This document shows positions 60,412-64,000 of a DNA stretch of 64,000 nucleotides, in pieces. Every line of letters starts with the position of its first letter. Positions within the stretch are counted from its first letter, which is position 1. The position numbers and the translations under genes were made by a program. The DNA comes from an uncultured Dokdonia sp. (GTDB taxonomy: Bacteria > Bacteroidota > Bacteroidia > Flavobacteriales > Flavobacteriaceae), in contig NZ_CANLNH010000003.1 in NCBI RefSeq assembly GCF_947492535.1, positions 341,015 to 405,014 of the forward strand. Reading direction: 5' to 3'. The notes under the pieces are model-generated. The model had not been told where the DNA came from. It was given only the letters and a program-made list of their open reading frames with translations, and made no database searches.

Positions 60412-63400
60412 ATGAAACAAGCCACACCTTATACTCCAAAATATAAAGTAAGAATCGTTACTGCAGCTTCCCTATTTGATGGGCATGATGCTGCTATAAA
60501 TATCATGCGTCGTATTATTCAAAGTACAGGCGTAGAGGTTATTCATTTAGGTCATGATAGGAGTGTAGAAGAGGTGGTTAATACAGCAATACAAGAAGAT
60601 GCCAATGCCATTGCGTTAACGTCATATCAAGGAGGTCATAATGAGTATTTTAAATACATGTATGACCTTTTAAAAGAAAAAGGAGCAGATCATATTAAAA
60701 TCTTCGGAGGCGGAGGCGGTGTTATACTTCCAGAAGAGATTAAAGAGTTAATGGATTATGGGATTACCCGTATCTATTCTCCCGATGATGGACGTGAGAT
60801 GGGATTACAAGGAATGATTAATGATTTAGTACAACAATCAGATTTTCCTGTAGGTGATCAATTAAATGGGGAAGTAAACCATCTAACAGAGAAAAACCCT
60901 AGAGCTATTGCACGAGTAATTTCTGCCGCAGAAAACTTTCCTGAAGTAGCTGCTGAAGCGTTAGAAAAGATTCATATAAAAAATAAGACTTCACTTACGC
61001 CTGTATTAGGAATTACAGGAACTGGAGGTGCAGGAAAATCTTCTTTAGTAGATGAACTTGTACGTCGTTTCTTAATTGATTTTCCAGAGAAAACTATAGG
61101 GTTGATCTCAGTAGATCCGTCTAAACGTAAAACCGGAGGTGCTTTATTAGGAGACCGTATTCGTATGAATGCAATTAATTCTCCAAGAGTATATATGCGT
61201 TCGCTAGCGACGCGTCAAAGTAACTTAGCACTTTCAAAATATGTAGCAGAAGCGATTGAAGTATTAAAAGCTGCCGAGTATGATTTGATTATACTCGAAA
61301 CATCAGGAATTGGACAGTCGGATACAGAGATATTAGAGCATTCTGATACTTCATTGTATGTAATGACTCCAGAATTTGGTGCTGCTACACAGCTTGAAAA
61401 GATAGATATGCTTGATTTTGCAGATCTGGTAGCTATTAACAAGTTTGATAAACGAGGTTCTTTAGATGCGCTTCGTGATGTTAAAAAACAGTATATGCGT
61501 AACCATAACTTATGGGATACGCACCAAGATGATTTACCTGTATTTGGAACGATAGCATCTCAGTTTAACGATCCAGGGATGAACACTCTCTATAAGAAGA
61601 TTATGGAGAAAGTAAATGAGGTAAACGAAGCAAACTTAGAATCTACCTTTGCGATTAGTAAAGAGATGAGTGAGAAAATCTTTGTGATCCCACCATCACG
61701 TACACGTTATTTAAGTGAGATTGCAGAAAATAATAGAGCGTATGACGCTTCCGCGAAAGCGCAACAAGAAACAGCACAACGTCTTTACGGGATATATAAA
61801 ACTATAGAGACTTTATTAAACGCAAAACCGGAACTAGATAAATCAGGGGTGGCGTTTGAAGCCTCTGAGGAAGTATCTCAAGAAGATAAAGACCTACTAA
61901 AACTCTTAGTCGCACAATTTGATCGTGTGAAGTTAGACCTTGATCCTTATAATTGGGAAGTGATTACGGGATGGGATGAAAAAGTAAATCGTTACAAAAA
62001 TCCAGTCTATACATTTAAAGTAAGAGATAAAGAGATTAAAATAGATACCCATACGGAGTCTTTATCACACACACAGATTCCTAAAGTAGCATTACCTAAG
62101 TATGAAGCTTGGGGAGATATACTGAGATGGATATTACAAGAAAATGTACCAGGCGAGTTTCCATATACCTCAGGATTATATCCCTTTAAACGTACAGGAG
62201 AAGATCCTACACGTATGTTTGCAGGAGAAGGAGGACCAGAACGTACCAATAAACGTTTTCACTATGTGAGTTTAGGAATGCCAGCTAAGCGTCTAAGTAC
62301 TGCCTTTGATAGTGTAACACTTTATGGAAATGATCCAGGACATCGTCCTGATATTTATGGAAAGATTGGAAATGCAGGAGTAAGTATTTGTTGTCTAGAT
62401 GATGCTAAAAAATTATACTCTGGATTTGATTTAAGTCACCCAATGACATCTGTAAGTATGACGATTAATGGTCCAGCACCTATGCTATTAGGATTCTTTA
62501 TGAATGCTGCCATAGATCAGAATTGTGAAAAATACATTAAAGAGCATGGTCTTGAAGCGGAAGTAGAAGCTAAGATTGCAGCCATTTATAAAGGAAAAAC
62601 AAGACCTAGTTATCAAGGAGATTTACCAGAAGGAAATGATGGATTAGGATTAATGCTATTAGGAGTTACGGGTGATCAAGTATTACCTGCCGATGTATAT
62701 GCTACCATTAAAACAGAAACATTAGCACAGGTACGTGGAACTGTACAAGCCGATATCCTTAAAGAAGATCAAGCACAAAATACCTGCATATTTTCTACAG
62801 AATTTGCGTTACGTCTTATGGGAGATGTACAAGAGTATTTTATAGAAGAGAAAGTTCGTAATTTTTACTCAGTATCTATTTCTGGGTATCATATTGCAGA
62901 AGCAGGGGCAAATCCTATTACACAATTAGCTCTCACGTTGGCTAATGGATTCACTTATGTAGAGTACTATTTGAGTCGTGGTATGGATATCAATAAATTT
63001 GGACCTAACCTTTCCTTCTTTTTCTCAAATGGAATCGATCCTGAATATGCAGTCATAGGACGTGTTGCACGTAAGATATGGGCAAAAGCTATGAAGAATA
63101 AGTATAATGCTAATGCACGTGCGCAAATGCTTAAATATCATATTCAAACCTCTGGACGTAGTTTACACGCTCAGGAGATTGATTTTAATGATATTCGTAC
63201 GACCTTACAAGCATTATATGCGATCTATGATAACTGTAATTCATTGCATACAAATGCCTATGATGAAGCTATTACAACGCCTACAGAAGAGAGTGTACGT
63301 CGTGCGATGGCGATACAGTTGATTATCAATAAAGAGTTAGGACTAGCTAAAAATGAAAACCCAATTCAGGGATCATTTATTATTGAAGAGCTTACAGATC

Positions 63401-63834
63401 TTGTAGAAGAAGCGGTATTATTAGAATTTGATCGTATTACAGAACGTGGAGGTGTATTAGGAGCGATGGAAACCATGTACCAACGTAGTAAAATTCAAGA
63501 AGAGAGCTTGTATTACGAAACATTAAAACATACTGGTGAATTTCCAATTATTGGTGTAAATACATTTTTAAGTAGTAAAGGAAGTCCAACAGTTCGCCCT
63601 GCTGAGGTGATTAGAGCCACTGAAGAAGAGAAGCAATATCAAATTACGATGCTTGAACACTTACATAAAGAAAAAGCAGATAAGATAGAAGCAGAGATTG
63701 CAAAAATTCAAGAAGCTGCTATTGAAAACGATAATATTTTTGAGCATCTTATGGAAGCTACAAAAGTATGTTCATTAGGACAGATTACAAGCGCTTTATT
63801 TGAAGTAGGAGGCCAGTATAGACGAAATATGTAA
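60412..63834 (+). CDS. icmF: Fused acyl-CoA mutase (IcmF-type, isobutyryl-CoA mutase with MeaB-like chaperone)
   Basis: 1140 aa from ATG 60412; a TTG two codons upstream is less likely. Domains in order: B12-binding (DGHD at 23-26, HLGHDRS, TSYQGGH), GTPase chaperone with P-loop GTGGAGKSS (203-211), NKFD and ETSGIGQSD, then the TIM-barrel mutase ([35 protein letters not shown]). This order and the mutase motif fit IcmF, which interconverts isobutyryl-CoA or related branched acyl-CoAs with n-butyryl-CoA, rather than methylmalonyl-CoA mutase. The exact substrate is inferred. A degenerate palindromic repeat (61746-61761) is read as DASAKA between chaperone and mutase. Confidence 0.92.
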   Translation: MKQATPYTPKYKVRIVTAASLFDGHDAAINIMRRIIQSTGVEVIHLGHDRSVEEVVNTAIQEDANAIALTSYQGGHNEYFKYMYDLLKEKGADHIKIFGGGGGVILPEEIKELMDYGITRIYSPDDGREMGLQGMINDLVQQSDFPVGDQLNGEVNHLTEKNPRAIARVISAAENFPEVAAEALEKIHIKNKTSLTPVLGITGTGGAGKSSLVDELVRRFLIDFPEKTIGLISVDPSKRKTGGALLGDRIRMNAINSPRVYMRSLATRQSNLALSKYVAEAIEVLKAAEYDLIILETSGIGQSDTEILEHSDTSLYVMTPEFGAATQLEKIDMLDFADLVAINKFDKRGSLDALRDVKKQYMRNHNLWDTHQDDLPVFGTIASQFNDPGMNTLYKKIMEKVNEVNEANLESTFAISKEMSEKIFVIPPSRTRYLSEIAENNRAYDASAKAQQETAQRLYGIYKTIETLLNAKPELDKSGVAFEASEEVSQEDKDLLKLLVAQFDRVKLDLDPYNWEVITGWDEKVNRYKNPVYTFKVRDKEIKIDTHTESLSHTQIPKVALPKYEAWGDILRWILQENVPGEFPYTSGLYPFKRTGEDPTRMFAGEGGPERTNKRFHYVSLGMPAKRLSTAFDSVTLYGNDPGHRPDIYGKIGNAGVSICCLDDAKKLYSGFDLSHPMTSVSMTINGPAPMLLGFFMNAAIDQNCEKYIKEHGLEAEVEAKIAAIYKGKTRPSYQGDLPEGNDGLGLMLLGVTGDQVLPADVYATIKTETLAQVRGTVQADILKEDQAQNTCIFSTEFALRLMGDVQEYFIEEKVRNFYSVSISGYHIAEAGANPITQLALTLANGFTYVEYYLSRGMDINKFGPNLSFFFSNGIDPEYAVIGRVARKIWAKAMKNKYNANARAQMLKYHIQTSGRSLHAQEIDFNDIRTTLQALYAIYDNCNSLHTNAYDEAITTPTEESVRRAMAIQLIINKELGLAKNENPIQGSFIIEELTDLVEEAVLLEFDRITERGGVLGAMETMYQRSKIQEESLYYETLKHTGEFPIIGVNTFLSSKGSPTVRPAEVIRATEEEKQYQITMLEHLHKEKADKIEAEIAKIQEAAIENDNIFEHLMEATKVCSLGQITSALFEVGGQYRRNM
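61746..61761. repeat. Palindromic repeat copy 15 (degenerate)
   Basis: CGCTTCCGCGAAAGCG with TTC changed to TCC, the same Phe-to-Ser change as in glnN. Inside icmF. Confidence 0.7.
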
Positions 63835-63844
63835 GCAGCGAACC

Positions 63845-63868
63845 GCTTTTGCCAAAAGGCAAAAGCGT
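63845..63868. repeat. Perfect hairpin after icmF
   Basis: CGCTTTTGCC-AAAA-GGCAAAAGCG, 10-bp arms; no T-run after it. It merges into the first 65-bp tandem unit. Confidence 0.7.
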
Positions 63869-64000
63869 GTGAGTCGCTTATCCTAATGCAGATCAGGATC
63901 TCATAGAGTGATTTTACCTTTTAGCAAAAGCGTGTGAGTCGCTTATCCTGATGCAGATCAGGATCTCATAGAGTTATTTTACCTTTTAGCAAAAGCGTGC
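63853..64000. repeat. 65-bp tandem repeat, at least two copies plus a third started
   Basis: Units start at 63853 (first, altered left end), 63918 and 63983, so the period is 65. Each has CTTTTAGCAAAAGCG, GTGTGAGTCGCTT, and a stem ATCCTGAT-GCAG-ATCAGGAT. Unit 1 has ATCCTAAT in the left stem arm. The array continues past the window end. Confidence 0.85.

Noticed and set aside
63853..64000. CRISPR array
   Set aside because: Units are continuous 65-bp repeats with no unique spacers, and no cas genes are in the window.

Overview
The window looks like chromosomal DNA of a low-GC member of the Flavobacteriaceae (Bacteroidota). Evidence for this: gliding-motility genes gldF and gldG next to dnaN; a type II plus type III glutamine synthetase pair; an OMP_b-brl_3-type TonB receptor; many short Sec and lipoprotein signals; very few Shine-Dalgarno sequences; and TAnnTTTG-type -7 boxes. 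A 20-bp palindrome, TACGCTTTCGCGAAAGCGTA, recurs about fifteen times, both between and inside genes. From memory such repeats are characteristic of Dokdonia-like flavobacteria, but that genus guess is inference only.

Layout. 1-4.8 kb: a truncated head-GIN lipoprotein, a PagL-like acyloxyacyl hydrolase, a CotH-family protein, a CPBP membrane protease and a membrane LytTR regulator. 5.0-10.1 kb: tRNA-His, an M28 peptidase, dnaN, gldG and gldF. 10.2-16.1 kb: a 140-bp MITE-like element, a Cys-rich lipoprotein, a TonB-type receptor, a small periplasmic protein, an ArsC-family protein, a HAD hydrolase and prfB with its programmed +1 frameshift. 16.3-22.2 kb (plus strand): a propeller lipoprotein, a zinc metalloprotease, threonine aldolase and an OmpA protein. 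22.4-29.5 kb (minus strand): a class III aminotransferase, an OstA-like protein, purA, fur and rel/spoT. 29.6-34.5 kb: a Ca/Na antiporter, an unknown protein, and divergent glutamine synthetases II and III that share an operator-like region.

35.0-44.7 kb is the most distinctive block, a complete curli (type VIII secretion) locus. It has three tandem ~480-aa curlin-repeat proteins, then a probable operon: a CsgB-like minor curlin, CsgE with an extra N-terminal domain, CsgF, CsgG with an extra C-terminal beta-rich domain, and a lipoprotein with FN3 and PD40/TolB-like parts. It ends at a 20-bp-arm hairpin. CsgG/E/F would secrete and assemble the three curlins on the cell surface. 44.8-50 kb holds an unknown protein, an MBL-fold protein split by a frameshift in an A9 run, and a secreted MACPF-ankyrin protein. 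50.1-64 kb holds purM, a double-glycine-leader Cys-rich peptide, a retropepsin-PDZ protein, msrA, prfA, a lipoprotein, pyrF, a BtuF-like protein, another lipoprotein, two paralogous ~55-aa proteins, a DUF4197 lipoprotein, a PqqB-like MBL protein, the fused acyl-CoA mutase icmF, and a 65-bp tandem repeat running off the window end.

The main candidates for undescribed biology are the curli locus with its fused accessory parts, the MACPF-ankyrin protein, and the palindromic repeat. The repeat is read as protein in three frames and in one place has been split exactly by a second 20-bp palindrome.
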